A stretch of 64,000 bases of DNA from Yersinia ruckeri ATCC 29473 (GTDB lineage Bacteria; Pseudomonadota; Gammaproteobacteria; Enterobacterales; Enterobacteriaceae). The position numbers were made by a program, and so were the translations under genes. Positions 19,212-30,505 of this stretch are shown here, in pieces. Within the stretch, counting starts at the first letter, position 1. Every line of letters starts with the position of its first letter. The stretch is taken from NCBI RefSeq assembly GCF_000754815.1, contig NZ_KN150747.1, positions 3,175,327-3,239,326 of the forward strand, read 5' to 3'. The notes beneath the pieces were generated by a model. That model searched no databases. It saw only the letters and a list, made by a program, of their open reading frames with translations, and was not told where the DNA came from.

Positions 19212-20114
19212 TTACATTGAGAAAAATAGCAAGCCAGCAATGCCACCAAACAAAAGCCATTTAATCAGATAATAAACCGTCCGGTTCCAGGCTTTCAGCC
19301 GTTTACCCACTTTGCGGACAGCATAAATATATTTGAATAGCCGATTCACGCCACCGGTTCGATCTTCATCATTGTTCGGTGCCGTCGCCGCACTCATAAG
19401 ATTACGGCCAAACCAATGATTGACCCGCTGTGCCCAACCATAGCGCATAGGTCGTTCGATATCACAAAATAAAATCAACCGATTTTGTCCGCTGGTATTT
19501 TCTGCATAGTGGAGATAGGTTTCATCAAATAGTACCCCTTCTCCATCGCGCCAACTGTAACGCGTACCGTCTACTTCAATAAAGCAGCGATCATCATTTG
19601 GTGTAATCAATCCAAGATGATAACGCAGAGAACCGGCATAAGGATCGCGATGGCGCGGCAAGCGGCTACCATCAGGCAATTCGGCAAACATGGCCGCCTT
19701 TACCGAAGGTAATCCACGCAGCAGCTCGGTTGTAAAAGGGCAAAGACTCATAGCCGAAGGATGATTATCCTCATACCACTTTAAATAAAAACGCTTCCAG
19801 CCAGTTTTAAAAAATGAGTTAAAACCGGCATCATTATATTTATCGGAGGCTTTAATTTGCTGAATGGCTCTCAGCGACTCTCCCTCTTCACGAATCTTTT
19901 GCCAGTTATCCTGTAATAACTGTAATTCCGGAAAGGTTTCTGCTTGTAGATAAGGCGTATTCGGCACTTTGGAAAAAAGGTACATAAACACATTGAGCGG
20001 TGCCACAAAAGTAGAATGGTCAGAAAGTTGCCGCCAAAACGGATAACGCACGCGGCCACGACGATGGATATAAACGACGCAGACTATAAATAACAGTAGA
20101 AACAAATACTTCAT
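19212..20114 (-). CDS. lpxO: Lipid A 2-hydroxylase
   Basis: LpxO is an Fe(II)/2-oxoglutarate-dependent aspartyl/asparaginyl hydroxylase-family enzyme that puts an (S)-2-hydroxyl group on a secondary acyl chain of lipid A, at the cytoplasmic face of the inner membrane. The 300-residue protein has an N-terminal and a C-terminal membrane segment (about 1-17 and 280-298). The iron-binding core includes HRDPYAGSLRYHLGL (about 155-170) and a later His in FDETYLHYAEN. Length matches Salmonella LpxO (302). It is absent from this place in E. coli K-12. I saw no clear PhoP box upstream. Confidence 0.9.
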   Translation of the reverse strand: MKYLFLLLFIVCVVYIHRRGRVRYPFWRQLSDHSTFVAPLNVFMYLFSKVPNTPYLQAETFPELQLLQDNWQKIREEGESLRAIQQIKASDKYNDAGFNSFFKTGWKRFYLKWYEDNHPSAMSLCPFTTELLRGLPSVKAAMFAELPDGSRLPRHRDPYAGSLRYHLGLITPNDDRCFIEVDGTRYSWRDGEGVLFDETYLHYAENTSGQNRLILFCDIERPMRYGWAQRVNHWFGRNLMSAATAPNNDEDRTGGVNRLFKYIYAVRKVGKRLKAWNRTVYYLIKWLLFGGIAGLLFFSM

Positions 20115-20412
20115 TATTGATCACCTGTGAGCCTAATCAGATAAAACTATGCTCTCGCCGAGTGGCGAAAAACCATCAATAAAAAAATCATCAATGACAA
20201 TTGTTGTGTATAAATAAGTTTGAAGAACACCTGAGATTTTATCGATAGACTGATTTCCGCCACCCTTAATACAGCTTAATTTTATTATTAATTATTTAGT
20301 GGTGTTGGCGAGCGCCTTCTGCTTTTGATTGGCTAGAGCAGCGCATCGTCCGGCAATAAAGTCTGATCACTATAGATAGAGATTCAGGAAATGGTCAAAC
20401 TGGTGATCGAAG
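20115..20412. other. AT-rich intergenic region upstream of lpxO
   Basis: About 300 bases lie between the lpxO start and the fabB terminator. The region should hold the lpxO promoter. I found no open frame, structured RNA or recognised operator. Confidence 0.4.
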
Positions 20413-20414
20413 AT

Positions 20415-20449
20415 AAAAAAATCCCGAACTGAAAATCAGTCCGGGATTT
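20415..20449 (-). terminator. Rho-independent terminator of fabB
   Basis: A 14-base inverted repeat (AAATCCCGAACTGA / TCAGTCCGGGATTT, one mismatch) with a 3-base loop is followed on the minus strand by a run of seven T. Confidence 0.9.
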
Positions 20450-20495
20450 GAGTCACTATTGATAAGCCGCGGGAATCAGTATCCCTCGGTGCGGC

Positions 20496-21713
20496 TTATT
20501 TCTGGTATTTACGCATCACCAGAGTCGCATTGGTACCACCGAAACCAAAGCTGTTAGACATCACTGTCGTCAGTTCGCGCTTGGTCGGTTCGGTGATGAT
20601 ATTCATCCCTTCGGCTTTCTCGTCCAGCGTCTCAATATTGATGCTTGGCGCAATAAAACCGTGCTCAACCATCAGCAAGCTAAAGATGGCTTCATGAACA
20701 CCAGCAGCACCCAACGAGTGACCAGTCATCGCTTTGGTAGAAGAAATCGCTGGCGTGTTATCACCGAAAATTTCACGGATAGCGCCCAGTTCTTTTACAT
20801 CGCCAACTGGCGTAGAAGTACCGTGTACGTTCATATAATCGATTGGCGTATCAACACCCTGCATCGCCATCTGCATACAACGCACAGCACCTTCACCGGA
20901 TGGAGCAACCATGTCAGCACCGTCTGAAGTCGCGCCGTAGCCTACGATCTCAGCGTAAATATGTGCGCCGCGCGCCAATGCATGTTCCAGTTCTTCCACA
21001 ACCACCATGCCGCCACCGCCGGCGATAACAAAACCGTCACGGTCTTTATCGTAAGTACGGGAAGCTTTTTCTGGCGTATCGTTGTATTTGGTAGACAGTG
21101 CGCCCATCGCGTCGAATTCGCAGGCCATTTCCCAGCACAATTCTTCGCCGCCACCAGCAAACACCACGTCCTGCTTACCTAACTGAATCAGTTCAACCGC
21201 ATGGCCGATACAATGTGCCGATGTTGCACAGGCGGAGCTGATAGAATAGTTCACGCCTTTGATTTTGAACGGCGTAGCCAGGCATGCGGAAACACCGGAT
21301 GCCATCGCTTTGGTCACCATGTAAGGGCCAACGCCTCTCAAACCTTTCGCACGCATCCCATCAGAGCCAGCAACCTGATTGCGCGGTGAACCACCGCCAG
21401 AACCGACAACCAAACCACTGCGGAAATTGGATACCTGATCGTCAGCCAATTTGGAATCTTCAATCGCTTCTTGCATAGCCAGATAAGCATAAACAGAGGC
21501 ATCGCTCATAAAACGCAGCACTTTGCGGTCGATTCGAGACGTAACGTCCAAGTCTTTCACATCGCCCCAGATATGGCTACGCATACCCGCGTCTTTAAAT
21601 TCCTGAGCGAAAGTAATACCAGAACGACCTTCCTGCAGAGCTGCCAGGACCTCCTGCTGATTGTTACCAATGCTAGAGACGATGCCTAGGCCAGTAATCA
21701 CTGCACGCTTCAT
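20496..21713 (-). CDS. fabB: 3-oxoacyl-ACP synthase I
   Basis: FabB condenses acyl-ACP with malonyl-ACP and is essential for elongation in unsaturated fatty acid synthesis. The 405-residue thiolase-fold protein shows the Cys-His-His set: Cys162 in [10 protein letters not shown], His in [10 protein letters not shown], and His in [12 protein letters not shown]. It is single-gene, with its own terminator and a FabR operator about 50 bases upstream. It is divergent from mnmC, as in E. coli. Confidence 0.98.
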   Translation of the reverse strand: MKRAVITGLGIVSSIGNNQQEVLAALQEGRSGITFAQEFKDAGMRSHIWGDVKDLDVTSRIDRKVLRFMSDASVYAYLAMQEAIEDSKLADDQVSNFRSGLVVGSGGGSPRNQVAGSDGMRAKGLRGVGPYMVTKAMASGVSACLATPFKIKGVNYSISSACATSAHCIGHAVELIQLGKQDVVFAGGGEELCWEMACEFDAMGALSTKYNDTPEKASRTYDKDRDGFVIAGGGGMVVVEELEHALARGAHIYAEIVGYGATSDGADMVAPSGEGAVRCMQMAMQGVDTPIDYMNVHGTSTPVGDVKELGAIREIFGDNTPAISSTKAMTGHSLGAAGVHEAIFSLLMVEHGFIAPSINIETLDEKAEGMNIITEPTKRELTTVMSNSFGFGGTNATLVMRKYQK

Positions 21714-21760
21714 TTAATACCTCTTCCACTTTTAGCATTCGGGATTTTGCAAAGCACTTT

Positions 21761-21777
21761 AGCGTACAGTTGTACGC
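21761..21777 (-). promoter_or_regulatory. FabR operator of fabB
   Basis: AGCGTACAGTTGTACGC contains the perfect 7-2-7 palindrome GCGTACA/TGTACGC, matching the known FabR site of the fabA and fabB promoters. It lies about 50 bases upstream of the fabB start. FabR with unsaturated acyl thioesters represses fabB in E. coli. Confidence 0.88.
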
Positions 21778-21882
21778 CGAACAAGTCCGATCAGAATAAT
21801 ATAACCAGATTATCTTACGATTTGCACCCAGAGAGTCACATCGTTAAAATCTCGCTACCCCTTGAGATACGAGTCTTCTTAC

Positions 21883-23922
21883 GTGAATAATCAACCGATC
21901 CAAACTGCAACTCTCAGCTGGAACGAACAAGGTACACCTGTTTCGGAACAGTTTGGTGATGTCTACTTCTCAAATCAAGATGGATTGGAAGAAACCCGTT
22001 TCGTTTTTCTCAATGGCAACCATTTTCCTGCTCGTTTTGCCGAACATACGCACCCTCGCTGCGTGGTAGCAGAAACCGGCTTTGGCACTGGACTCAACTT
22101 TCTGACGCTTTGGCAAGCTTTCACCCAATTTCGTCAACAGCATCCCCAGGCTCCTCTTCAGCATCTGCATTATATTAGTTTTGAAAAATATCCACTGGCG
22201 GTGAGCGATTTGGCCGCCGCTCATGCTCGCTGGCCAGAGCTGGCAGACTTCGCCGCACAGCTGCGCGCCCAATGGCCGCTGCCGTTGGCCGGCTGCCACC
22301 GCATTCTGCTGGCTCAGGAGGCGATCACGCTGGATTTATGGTTTGGCGATGTCAATACGCTGCTACCGCAGTTAGACGGCAGTATGAATAATCAGGTCGA
22401 TGCTTGGTTCCTGGATGGTTTTGCGCCATCCAAAAACCCGGATATGTGGAATGACGACCTGTTTAGCGCGATGGCTCGTCTCGCCCGCCCAGCTGGCACT
22501 TTTGCCACCTTTACCGCAGCCGGTTTTGTCCGGCGCGGCCTGCAACAGGCCGGTTTTGAGGTAGCTAAAGTAAAAGGCTTTGGTCAGAAACGGGAAATGT
22601 TGACCGGCGTTCTGCCGGAGAACCTTGTCAACCCACTACCGGCTCCCTGGTATGCTCGCCCCGCAGCCAGCAGTGGTGATGATATTGCCATTATCGGCGG
22701 TGGCATTGTCAGTGCCCTGACGGCGTTAGCGTTACTGCGACGCGGCGCGAATGTCACACTTTATTGTGCTGATGAACAGCCTGCGCAAGGCGCATCCGGT
22801 AATCAACAAGGTGCTATTTATCCACTATTGAACGGAAAAAGTGATGCATTGGAAGATTTTTATACCAGCGCATTCACCTTTGCCCGACGTCAATATGATG
22901 CCCTACTTGAGCAAGGTATTGCCTTCGATCATCAATGGTGTGGCGTCAGCCAACTGGCTTACGATGATAAAAGCCGAGGAAAAATTGAAAACATTCTGCG
23001 CACCCAATGGCCGCAAACTTTTGCTGAATCAATGAGTCAGTCACAACTCAAGTCGTTGGCTGGGGTGGATTGTGGTCACGGCGGTATTCATTATTCGAGC
23101 GGAGGCTGGCTTTGTCCGTCACAATTGACTAGCGCACTGATGGCGCTAGCGCAGCAGCAAGGCATGAGCTGCCATTATCGCCATGAGCTAAACCAACTGA
23201 CGGCTGGCGAAACCGGCTGGAAACTGTCCATGACCGATCGTCCCGATGCTTACCATCAAACGGTTATCCTGGCGGCCGGGCATCGTTTACCACAATGGAC
23301 GCAGACCCGTTTTCTGCCGCTGACGGCAGTACGTGGTCAGGTATCCCATATTCCGACCACACCGACATTGAGCCAATTGCACAATGTGCTGTGCTACGAC
23401 GGCTATCTGACCCCAGTTAATCCGAACAATCAGCAACATTGCATCGGTGCCAGCTATCAACGAGGCGAAGCCTCGACTGAATTCAGTTCGACCGAACAAC
23501 AGGAGAACCGCGAGCGCCTGTTACGTTGCCTACCGCAGGTTGAATGGGTTCAACAAGTGGATGTTTCGGAAAATCAGGCTCGTTGCGGTGTACGTTGTGC
23601 GATTCGCGATCATCTCCCAATGGTTGGTGCCGTGCCGGATTATGCTGCTACGCTGGCGCAGTATCAGGATTTGCAACGGCAGATTAAGCGTGGGGAGGCG
23701 GTTGATTCAGCGCCGGTATATCCGAATCTCTTTATGGTCGGGGCGTTAGGATCGCGCGGGTTGTGCAGTGCGCCACTGGTAGCGGAAATTCTGGCGGCGC
23801 AAATGTATGGCGAGCCGCTGCCACTGAATGGGCAAACACTGGCGGCACTGAACCCAAATCGATTCTGGATTAGAAAACTGCTAAAAGGCCGACCGGTAGA
23901 AACCCCATCACACCCTGAGTGA
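21883..23922 (+). CDS. mnmC: tRNA mnm5s2U biosynthesis bifunctional protein MnmC
   Basis: MnmC carries out the last two steps in making 5-methylaminomethyl-2-thiouridine at the tRNA wobble position. The N-terminal part (about 1-245) is the S-adenosylmethionine methyltransferase, with [14 protein letters not shown]. The C-terminal part (about 265-660) is the FAD-dependent oxidoreductase that removes the carboxymethyl group, with the dinucleotide motif [14 protein letters not shown]. The GTG at 21883 ([17 protein letters not shown]) is chosen from family alignment; the frame is open seven codons further. The 679-residue length fits. Confidence 0.95.
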   Translation: MNNQPIQTATLSWNEQGTPVSEQFGDVYFSNQDGLEETRFVFLNGNHFPARFAEHTHPRCVVAETGFGTGLNFLTLWQAFTQFRQQHPQAPLQHLHYISFEKYPLAVSDLAAAHARWPELADFAAQLRAQWPLPLAGCHRILLAQEAITLDLWFGDVNTLLPQLDGSMNNQVDAWFLDGFAPSKNPDMWNDDLFSAMARLARPAGTFATFTAAGFVRRGLQQAGFEVAKVKGFGQKREMLTGVLPENLVNPLPAPWYARPAASSGDDIAIIGGGIVSALTALALLRRGANVTLYCADEQPAQGASGNQQGAIYPLLNGKSDALEDFYTSAFTFARRQYDALLEQGIAFDHQWCGVSQLAYDDKSRGKIENILRTQWPQTFAESMSQSQLKSLAGVDCGHGGIHYSSGGWLCPSQLTSALMALAQQQGMSCHYRHELNQLTAGETGWKLSMTDRPDAYHQTVILAAGHRLPQWTQTRFLPLTAVRGQVSHIPTTPTLSQLHNVLCYDGYLTPVNPNNQQHCIGASYQRGEASTEFSSTEQQENRERLLRCLPQVEWVQQVDVSENQARCGVRCAIRDHLPMVGAVPDYAATLAQYQDLQRQIKRGEAVDSAPVYPNLFMVGALGSRGLCSAPLVAEILAAQMYGEPLPLNGQTLAALNPNRFWIRKLLKGRPVETPSHPE

Positions 23923-23928
23923 CAAATC

Positions 23929-23958
23929 GCTGCCGTGGTGCATTAACGCCACGGCAGC
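23929..23958. terminator. Hairpin between convergent mnmC and yfcL
   Basis: A perfect 10-base GC-rich inverted repeat (GCTGCCGTGG / CCACGGCAGC) with a 10-base loop begins seven bases after the mnmC stop and ends before the yfcL stop. Probably a shared terminator, though T-runs are short. Confidence 0.6.
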
Positions 23959-23966
23959 AGAAGAAC

Positions 23967-24248
23967 TTAGTGAGCCACCTGCGCCTGTTCCAGTAAACGA
24001 TCCCACAGACCCAATACCAACACCTGATCCGGCGGCGACAGTTCGCCAGCCTTAATTGCTTTGTCCAGGCTGTGCTGAACACGAACATGCAACTGCTCAG
24101 CGGTAGTCTCACCGTGCTCTTCAGATTCTGCCACTGCCAGCGTTAAGTGACCGCGCAGGTAGCCGCCCGCAAACAGGTCATCATCGCTGGCGTGCTCTAC
24201 CATGTCATCAATCTGCGCCAAAATGCGCGATTCAAATTCTGCGATCAT
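23967..24248 (-). CDS. yfcL: YfcL family protein
   Basis: A 93-residue acidic, mostly helical cytoplasmic protein of unknown function, recognised from sequence ([35 protein letters not shown]) and position next to epmC and mnmC. It has no membrane segment and no known catalytic motif. It lies 40 bases downstream of epmC and is probably co-transcribed with it. Confidence 0.9.
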   Translation of the reverse strand: MIAEFESRILAQIDDMVEHASDDDLFAGGYLRGHLTLAVAESEEHGETTAEQLHVRVQHSLDKAIKAGELSPPDQVLVLGLWDRLLEQAQVAH

Positions 24249-24288
24249 TACTCTTCCTCAATAAACTTTCTGGTCAGCCTGGCAACAA

Positions 24289-24846
24289 TTAGACGAAATC
24301 TTCCGGATAAGGGAAGTGCTCCGCCGCCAGCGGTGGCGTATTGTAAAACGATTGTAACGCCTTAATAAAGCCCGCAGGCCGTGGGGATATTCCCTGTTGC
24401 AGATTTAACAAGACCTGTTCACGGACTTTACGTTGAAATGTCACCCGATCTGGCTCGCAATCGCCTTCCAGATTGTCGCAGCTAACGTTAAAAGGAAAAC
24501 CGGCGGCCACGCAAAACATCCATTCCAGCGCCTGAGGTTTTATCTCTACCACCTCAAATTGGCTTTGTGTTAGCGCATCGCGCCCATCTGGGCAATACCA
24601 GTAGCCAAAATCCACCCGCTTGCGCCGCGCTTCCCCAGCGATACACCAGTGAGAAATTTCATGCATACCACTGGCATAGTAACCGTGAGCAAACACAATT
24701 CGGTGGTAATCAACCTGTTCATCAGCTGGCAGATAAATAGGCTCATCGTCGCCTTTGATCAGCCGAGTGTTGAATTCCTCGCTGAAACAACGATTAAAAA
24801 CGTCAATTAACTCTTGGTAATGATGTGTGGTTGAACTTTCTGACAT
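24289..24846 (-). CDS. epmC: Elongation factor P hydroxylase
   Basis: EpmC (YfcM) hydroxylates the beta-lysylated lysine of elongation factor P, the last step in EF-P modification after EpmA and EpmB. The 185-residue protein contains a metal-site region FAHGYYASGMHEISHWC (about 53-69), with the HExxH-like segment typical of the family, and VEIKPQALEW further on. EF-P helps ribosomes through proline stretches. Operon with yfcL. Confidence 0.92.
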   Translation of the reverse strand: MSESSTTHHYQELIDVFNRCFSEEFNTRLIKGDDEPIYLPADEQVDYHRIVFAHGYYASGMHEISHWCIAGEARRKRVDFGYWYCPDGRDALTQSQFEVVEIKPQALEWMFCVAAGFPFNVSCDNLEGDCEPDRVTFQRKVREQVLLNLQQGISPRPAGFIKALQSFYNTPPLAAEHFPYPEDFV

Positions 24847-24973
24847 GATTTAGCAGTCTGTACCCGGTAAGCCGCAAATTACGCCCCCCGCCAATTTGGC
24901 TCTGGAGCAATATCATGGGCAAAAAAACAATGCCCTTACATATGAAATGGAATTATCCCATTAAGTCCGGCAA

Positions 24974-25780
24974 CTAGCCAATACCGTGTATTGCCAGCCA
25001 AGACTGAATTTCCGCGCCGTGGTTGTCATAAAGCAGTTTGCAGCTCATCACTAGAGAAACCACCACAATCATTGGTCGAATCAATTTCTGCCCGCGCGTA
25101 AGCACCATATGTGCGCCCAATCGGGCACCCAAAACCTGCCCAACCAGCATCACCAACCCGATGCCCCACAACACTTTACCCCCCAGAATAAAGAAGGTTA
25201 GCCCTCCTAGGTTCGAGGTGAAATTCAGTACCTTGGCATGCGCGGTGGATTTTGCCAGATTAAAGCCGCACAGGGTAACAAACGCCAGCGCATAGAACGA
25301 ACCGGCTCCTGGGCCAAAAAAACCATCATAGAAACCAATACCACCACCCGCAATTAATGCGAAGGGTAATGCAGATAGGCGACGCTGTTGATCCCGTTCA
25401 CCCAGTTTTGGCGTCAGTAAAAAATACACCCCGATACCAATCACCAGTATCGGCAGAATCTGGCGCAGAATATCGGCCTGCAAATGTTGAACCAGAATTG
25501 CCCCCAGCATGGAACCGACCAGTGTCAGGGCAATGGTCAACTTTTGTTCTTTGAGGTTAACGGCCCCTCGTCGAACAAAATACAGGCTGGCGGAGAAGGA
25601 GCCGCCCACTGATTGAAGTTTGTTGGTAGCCAGTGCTTGAGTCGGTGGAACACCTACCGCCAGCAACGCCGGGATGGTTAGCAGCCCGCCACCACCAGCG
25701 ATGGAATCAATAAAACCGGCTAATAGCGCCACCAAAAACAAGACCCCGATAACCTCGGGGCCAAGGGTAAACCAATCCAT
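24974..25780 (-). CDS. yfcA: YfcA, TauE/SafE-family membrane transporter
   Basis: A 268-residue inner-membrane protein with about eight membrane segments and the TauE/SafE signatures GFIDSIAGGGGLLTIPALL (about 22-40) and GFYDGFFGPGAGSFYALAF (about 150-168). Family members move sulfonates or other organic anions, but the YfcA substrate is not known. It follows mepA by three bases, in the aroC-mepA-yfcA series. Confidence 0.93.
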   Translation of the reverse strand: MDWFTLGPEVIGVLFLVALLAGFIDSIAGGGGLLTIPALLAVGVPPTQALATNKLQSVGGSFSASLYFVRRGAVNLKEQKLTIALTLVGSMLGAILVQHLQADILRQILPILVIGIGVYFLLTPKLGERDQQRRLSALPFALIAGGGIGFYDGFFGPGAGSFYALAFVTLCGFNLAKSTAHAKVLNFTSNLGGLTFFILGGKVLWGIGLVMLVGQVLGARLGAHMVLTRGQKLIRPMIVVVSLVMSCKLLYDNHGAEIQSWLAIHGIG

Positions 25781-25783
25781 GAG

Positions 25784-26611
25784 TTATCTCGCAGCGAAGT
25801 GGTTATCTAGCAATGCCTGACAGGACGGCGGTAATGGTGGTGGTATGGATTTGCCTGGTTTGGCGCTCGGTTGATGAGGCTGGAACCAACTTTGCAGTTC
25901 TGCTCCACAACCATCACCCACTGGCGGCGTATCCTGATCTTCACATTCCAGACTGTCCGCCGGGCAGCGTAATCGTACATGCATATGCGCCCGATGACCG
26001 AACCAAGGTCGGACTTTATGCAACCAATCGCGATCACTACCAGCATTGATACAAAGTTGCTGTTTAATTGCCGGATTCACGAAGATACGCGTTACATCGC
26101 TGTCTTTCGCTGCCAGTTTGATCATGCTGGCAACCTGCGGCTGCCATAAACCCGCGACGACCTGCTTACCGTTGGAAGATACCAAATCAATGGGCTGCGG
26201 TTTCAGCAATTGTTGCTGACTCCAACGTTGCCTTGGCAGCTGGAGCCAGATATCCACGTCCAGACCAGACTGATGACTAGCGTGTCCACTACTGAAACGT
26301 CCGCCCGCTGGCATCGCCATATCACCGATCAACACCGTGCCCAACTGCTGCTGCTTGGCCTGCGCACTGAAACGCTGAATAAAGTTCAGCAAATCAGGAT
26401 GACCAAAATAACGACGCTGATCAGGACGCATTACCTGATAATCCGCCGATTCTAATGGCAACGGTTGCGCACCAATCACGCAACCATTGGCAAAACCACC
26501 AATCGCCTGCGAAGTTCCAGCTACCGGATGATCGATTTGTTGCCACGGCGTCAAGGCCACGGCGGAAGAGGAAGCGACGAATGCCGCAGCCCCTAACATC
26601 CACATTTTCAT
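25784..26611 (-). CDS. mepA: Penicillin-insensitive murein endopeptidase
   Basis: MepA is a periplasmic zinc LAS-type peptidase that cuts DD and LD cross-links in peptidoglycan, helping sacculus growth. The 275-residue protein has a signal peptide (about residues 1-19, AVA-like cut) and zinc-site motifs [16 protein letters not shown] (about 109-124) and HRAHMHVRL near residue 210. Cysteines near the N and C ends fit the disulfides of the family. The start lies five bases after the aroC stop. Confidence 0.95.
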   Translation of the reverse strand: MKMWMLGAAAFVASSSAVALTPWQQIDHPVAGTSQAIGGFANGCVIGAQPLPLESADYQVMRPDQRRYFGHPDLLNFIQRFSAQAKQQQLGTVLIGDMAMPAGGRFSSGHASHQSGLDVDIWLQLPRQRWSQQQLLKPQPIDLVSSNGKQVVAGLWQPQVASMIKLAAKDSDVTRIFVNPAIKQQLCINAGSDRDWLHKVRPWFGHRAHMHVRLRCPADSLECEDQDTPPVGDGCGAELQSWFQPHQPSAKPGKSIPPPLPPSCQALLDNHFAAR

Positions 26612-26616
26612 TAAGC

Positions 26617-27702
26617 TTACCAGCGAGGAACGTCAGAAATGACATCGCCACACTGCGCACGCTGACGCAGCAAGTGGTCCATTAATACTATCGCCATCAT
26701 CGCCTCGGCAATAGGCACAGCGCGGATACCGACACAAGGATCGTGACGCCCACGAGTCACCATTTCTACGGCTTCGCCCTGACGGTTGATGGTTTTCCCC
26801 GGCACCATAATGCTGGAAGTGGGTTTCAACGCTAGGTGGGCAACCACTGGCTGACCGCTACTGATTCCGCCTAAAATGCCGCCAGCATGATTGCTCTGGA
26901 AACCTTGTGGGGTAATTTCATCACGGTTTTCGCTACCGCGTTTGGTGACAACAGCAAAGCCATCGCCGATTTCTACCCCTTTAACTGCGTTGATGCTCAT
27001 CAGTGCGTGAGCCAAATCGGCATCCAGACGGTCAAATACCGGCTCGCCTAAACCGACCGGAACATGTTCTGCCACCACAGTCACTTTCGCGCCAATGGAA
27101 TCACCGGCTTTCTTCAGATCACGCATCAGCGCATCCAAAGGCTCCAATTTACTGGCATCTGGGCAGAAAAACGGGTTTTGCTCAACCAGATCCCAATCCA
27201 GTAGATCACAACTGATATCACCGATTTGCGCCAGATAACCGCGCACTTGGACGCCAAATTTCTGAGCCAGATACTTTTTGGCTATGGCTCCGGCGGCGAC
27301 ACGCATAGCGGTTTCACGCGCCGAAGAACGACCACCACCGCGATAATCGCGCACACCGTATTTCTGTTCATAGGTATAGTCAGCATGACCAGGACGGAAC
27401 ACGTCTTTTATCACACTGTAATCCTGCGAACGTTGATCGGTATTCTCGATCATCAGGCCAATACTGGTGCCAGTGGTGACGCCTTCAAACACCCCGGAAA
27501 GAATACGCACCTGATCCGGTTCCCGGCGCTGCGTGGTATAACGGGATGTTCCCGGCCGACGCCGATCGAGATCATGCTGAATATCTGCCTCGGTGATGGG
27601 AATTCCTGGCGGAACGCCATCAATAATACATCCCAGCGCAATGCCGTGAGATTCACCGAAAGTGGTGACGCGGAAAAACTGCCCAATACTATTCCCAGCC
27701 AT
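26617..27702 (-). CDS. aroC: Chorismate synthase
   Basis: AroC converts 5-enolpyruvylshikimate 3-phosphate to chorismate, the branch point for aromatic amino acids, folate, ubiquinone and enterobactin, using reduced FMN. The 361-residue protein has the family signatures [18 protein letters not shown] (about 15-32) and [22 protein letters not shown] (in two parts near 120-140). The ATG at 27702 is chosen, with AAGGAG upstream; a GTG directly before it is possible. First gene of an aroC-mepA-yfcA series. Confidence 0.98.
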   Translation of the reverse strand: MAGNSIGQFFRVTTFGESHGIALGCIIDGVPPGIPITEADIQHDLDRRRPGTSRYTTQRREPDQVRILSGVFEGVTTGTSIGLMIENTDQRSQDYSVIKDVFRPGHADYTYEQKYGVRDYRGGGRSSARETAMRVAAGAIAKKYLAQKFGVQVRGYLAQIGDISCDLLDWDLVEQNPFFCPDASKLEPLDALMRDLKKAGDSIGAKVTVVAEHVPVGLGEPVFDRLDADLAHALMSINAVKGVEIGDGFAVVTKRGSENRDEITPQGFQSNHAGGILGGISSGQPVVAHLALKPTSSIMVPGKTINRQGEAVEMVTRGRHDPCVGIRAVPIAEAMMAIVLMDHLLRQRAQCGDVISDVPRW

Positions 27703-27795
27703 CACGGCTCCTTACCTTTGAGTCATAACTTGTCTGCCAGTGGGTGATTGCCCAAACCGGCAGGAATTACGGAAAGGCACCGCGGTGCCTGCCGC

Positions 27796-28728
27796 TTAGT
27801 CGCGATAGGTGCTGAAATGATGATGGCAATCCAGCAATTGCTGTTTGGTCAGCATAAACACGCCATCGCCGCCGTTGTTGAATTCCAGCCAGGTAAAGGG
27901 CACATCAGGATATTGATCCATCAAATGCACCATGCTGTTGCCCACTTCACAGATCAGTACGCCATCATCTTGTAGGAAATCAGGCGCACAGGCCAGAATA
28001 CGGCGCGCCAACGTCAGGCCATCAAAGCCTGCCGCCAGACCCAACTCTGGCTCGAAACGGAATTCCTGCGGCAGATCGGACATATCCTCTTCATCCACAT
28101 AAGGTGGATTAGTCACGATCAGGTCGTACTTAATCGGTGGCAAATCGCGGAACAGATCTGAACGGATCGGCGTAACCTGATGCTCAACACCGTGCTGTTG
28201 AATATTGTGTTCAGTCACTGCCAAAACGTCGGCTGAGATATCCACCGCGTCCACTTCCGCTTCCGGGAAAGCATAGGCACAGGCAATAGCAATACAGCCA
28301 CTGCCGGTACACATATCCAGAATGTGGTTTGGCTGATGAGGAATCAGGGCTTCAAAGCGGTTTTCGATCAGTTCGCCAATCGGTGAACGAGGAACCAGAA
28401 CACGCTCATCAACGTAGTATTCCTGACCACAGAACCAAGCTTTGTTGGTCAGATAGGCTACCGGAATACGCTCATTAACCCGGCGGATAACTCGCTCGAC
28501 AATACGATGACGCTCGCTGGATGTCAGGCGTGCGTTGCGCATATCTTCAGGAATATCAATGGGCATATAGATAGTTGGAAACACTAACTGAACCGCTTCG
28601 TCCCACGGATTGTCCGTACCGTGACCATAATAAATATTGGCCGCATTAAAACGGCTGACCGCCCAGCGCAACATATCCTGAATAGTGTGCAGTTCGCTCA
28701 CGGCTTCATCGACGAAAATTTTGTCCAA
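27796..28728 (-). CDS. prmB: Ribosomal protein uL3 glutamine methyltransferase
   Basis: PrmB methylates the glutamine of ribosomal protein L3 (Gln150 in E. coli), aiding 50S assembly. The 310-residue protein has the AdoMet motif [16 protein letters not shown] (about 135-150) and the catalytic NPPY in [13 protein letters not shown] (near 200). No ATG is available: TTG at 28728 gives exactly the E. coli length, starts [10 protein letters not shown] in line with the family, and has GGAG six bases upstream. A TTG start may keep expression low. Confidence 0.95.
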   Translation of the reverse strand: MDKIFVDEAVSELHTIQDMLRWAVSRFNAANIYYGHGTDNPWDEAVQLVFPTIYMPIDIPEDMRNARLTSSERHRIVERVIRRVNERIPVAYLTNKAWFCGQEYYVDERVLVPRSPIGELIENRFEALIPHQPNHILDMCTGSGCIAIACAYAFPEAEVDAVDISADVLAVTEHNIQQHGVEHQVTPIRSDLFRDLPPIKYDLIVTNPPYVDEEDMSDLPQEFRFEPELGLAAGFDGLTLARRILACAPDFLQDDGVLICEVGNSMVHLMDQYPDVPFTWLEFNNGGDGVFMLTKQQLLDCHHHFSTYRD

Positions 28729-28936
28729 TTTGTTCTCCAACGGGTACGCATAAAATCAGGTTGATATCGGTCTAGTTTGCCATGAAGCCAGTGACAAATC
28801 AGCAGCTATACACAGGTGAATGATACGCAGGCAATGAAAATGTCGCAAAACAGCACCAATCTATACCGACATTTATTTCGACAGATAGCGTCCAGCAGGT
28901 AAACTGAAGCCATTTATTAGGTACGATGAATGAATA

Positions 28937-29467
28937 ATGAAAAATAAATACCACTTGAGTCACGAGGAATTGCAGCTTTTCCGAGAGGCGAGCGCGGGAG
29001 CAAAAAAGCTCAAACAGGACACGATCCTGCACCATCAGACACCGCCAAAACCTCATAAAATTGCGCCAGTGCGCTTATTGCAGGAGCAGGTTGACGCTAG
29101 TTATTATTTCTCAGATGAATTTCAGCCAAATATCGATAACGAAGGTCCAACACGCTATGTCCGTCCCGGAGTCGATCATTTTGAAGTCAAAAAGCTCAGA
29201 CGGGGTGATTACTCGCCGGAAATGTTTCTCGACCTGCACGGTTTGACGCAAAAACAGGCCAAGCAGGAGCTGGGAGCATTATTGGCGGCCTGCAAACGCG
29301 AACATGTACATTGCGCTTGTGTCATGCATGGTCATGGCAAGCATGTGTTGAAACAGCAAACACCGCTATGGTTGGCTCAGCATCCGGACGTATTGGCGTT
29401 TCATCAGGCTCCCAAAGAATGGGGCGGCACAGCGGCACTGTTGGTATTGATCGAATTAACCGAATAA
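28937..29467 (+). CDS. smrB: SmrB ribosome-rescue endonuclease
   Basis: SmrB recognises collided ribosomes and cuts the mRNA between them, starting trans-translation rescue. The 176-residue protein has an N-terminal ribosome-binding extension and a C-terminal Smr domain (about 95-175) with [14 protein letters not shown] and the [16 protein letters not shown] active region. It is slightly shorter at the C terminus than E. coli SmrB. Divergent from prmB. Confidence 0.94.
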   Translation: MKNKYHLSHEELQLFREASAGAKKLKQDTILHHQTPPKPHKIAPVRLLQEQVDASYYFSDEFQPNIDNEGPTRYVRPGVDHFEVKKLRRGDYSPEMFLDLHGLTQKQAKQELGALLAACKREHVHCACVMHGHGKHVLKQQTPLWLAQHPDVLAFHQAPKEWGGTAALLVLIELTE

Positions 29468-29470
29468 ATT

Positions 29471-29501
29471 AAGGGCGTGACAGAAAACTGTTCACGCCCT
29501 T
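29471..29501. terminator. Hairpin downstream of smrB
   Basis: A perfect 10-base repeat (AAGGGCGTGA / TCACGCCCTT) with an 11-base loop starts three bases after the smrB stop, between convergent smrB and sixA. Confidence 0.6.
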
Positions 29502-29597
29502 ATTGGTGATGCCTTGCCAGCCCTTTCGGCTCAACTTATCGGTTAATGGCTATCATTTTGCAGCCCATATTCACTTTCACGCATCACCCAGGATTTA

Positions 29598-30080
29598 TCA
29601 GGCTTTTGCCATCAACTGAGAAGGACTAACCTGCCAATCCAGTTTGCCCTGGCCACTGGCCATATCCAAATCAACACAGGCTATTGCCGAGGTAGCGAAC
29701 ATTGGCGCACATTGGCCTGGACAAAGTTCTGCCACTAAATAACCCACTAACGGTAGGTGAGAAATCAGCAACACCGAAGCGCAGCCCTCTTTGGCCAACG
29801 CCTGTAAATAACAAGCTACCAACGCAGCATCCCCGCCAGGCGTCAGTTCAGGCATCACTTCCTGCCCTTCCGGTAAGGTTAGTACTTCTCTTATCACGCC
29901 AAGCGTTTGTACCGCTCGCAGATAAGGACTCACCAGTACCTGTTCGACATCCAAAGACTGGCTGTTTACCCAAGCGGCTATCTGCCGGGATTCTTCATTG
30001 CCACATTGGGTCAGAGGCCTTTGCGCATCACTGGCAGCGTCAAGAGCCGCGTCGCCATGACGCATGATTAGAACTTGCAT
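29598..30080 (-). CDS. sixA: SixA phosphohistidine phosphatase
   Basis: SixA is a small RHG-type phosphatase that removes phosphate from histidine, known for ArcB and for the nitrogen phosphotransferase protein NPr. The 160-residue protein starts MQVLIMRHGDAA, with the catalytic His8 in the RHG motif, and has a later conserved His in LLISHLPLVGYL (near 108). It lies next to fadJ as in E. coli. Confidence 0.95.
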   Translation of the reverse strand: MQVLIMRHGDAALDAASDAQRPLTQCGNEESRQIAAWVNSQSLDVEQVLVSPYLRAVQTLGVIREVLTLPEGQEVMPELTPGGDAALVACYLQALAKEGCASVLLISHLPLVGYLVAELCPGQCAPMFATSAIACVDLDMASGQGKLDWQVSPSQLMAKA

Positions 30081-30505
30081 ATTGCACCGTTTTTGTTAAC
30101 AAAATAACGCTATACAGAAACGCATCGCGTGCTGTACCGCCGAAACCTTTGTCCACAGACAAAGCAACTTCATAACGATAACGCGCCGTCTCTCTATGGC
30201 GGTCGGGCATTTTGCCTGAAAATTCACGTAAATAATATGGTTGTTTTTACATCAACAACACTTACCGTTAGCCGTCACTGTTTACTAAATAGCCTAATCA
30301 ATAGTTTAATTCATTATTTATGATCTACATAATGTAGAGCTATTAACTTAAAAACATATTAATAACTGCCTAGTAATTGAATGCTAAGGTAGCGCGCCTT
30401 TACCTCGCTGTACAGGAAGCAAAAATGCTAAAATAACAGGCGGTGATCGCGCTCACATTCTCCTCAAAACAGCAGGCATGTTACAGGATTTTCGCCTGTT
30501 CTTAC
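30081..30505. other. Intergenic region between fadJ and sixA
   Basis: This AT-rich 425-base region holds the sixA promoter and the fadJ 3' end. A small hairpin (ACAGG / CCTGT, 30483-30499) follows fadJ, and an 8-base inverted repeat (AACAGGCG 30435-30442 / CGCCTGTT 30493-30500) spans it. I see no gene. Confidence 0.4.
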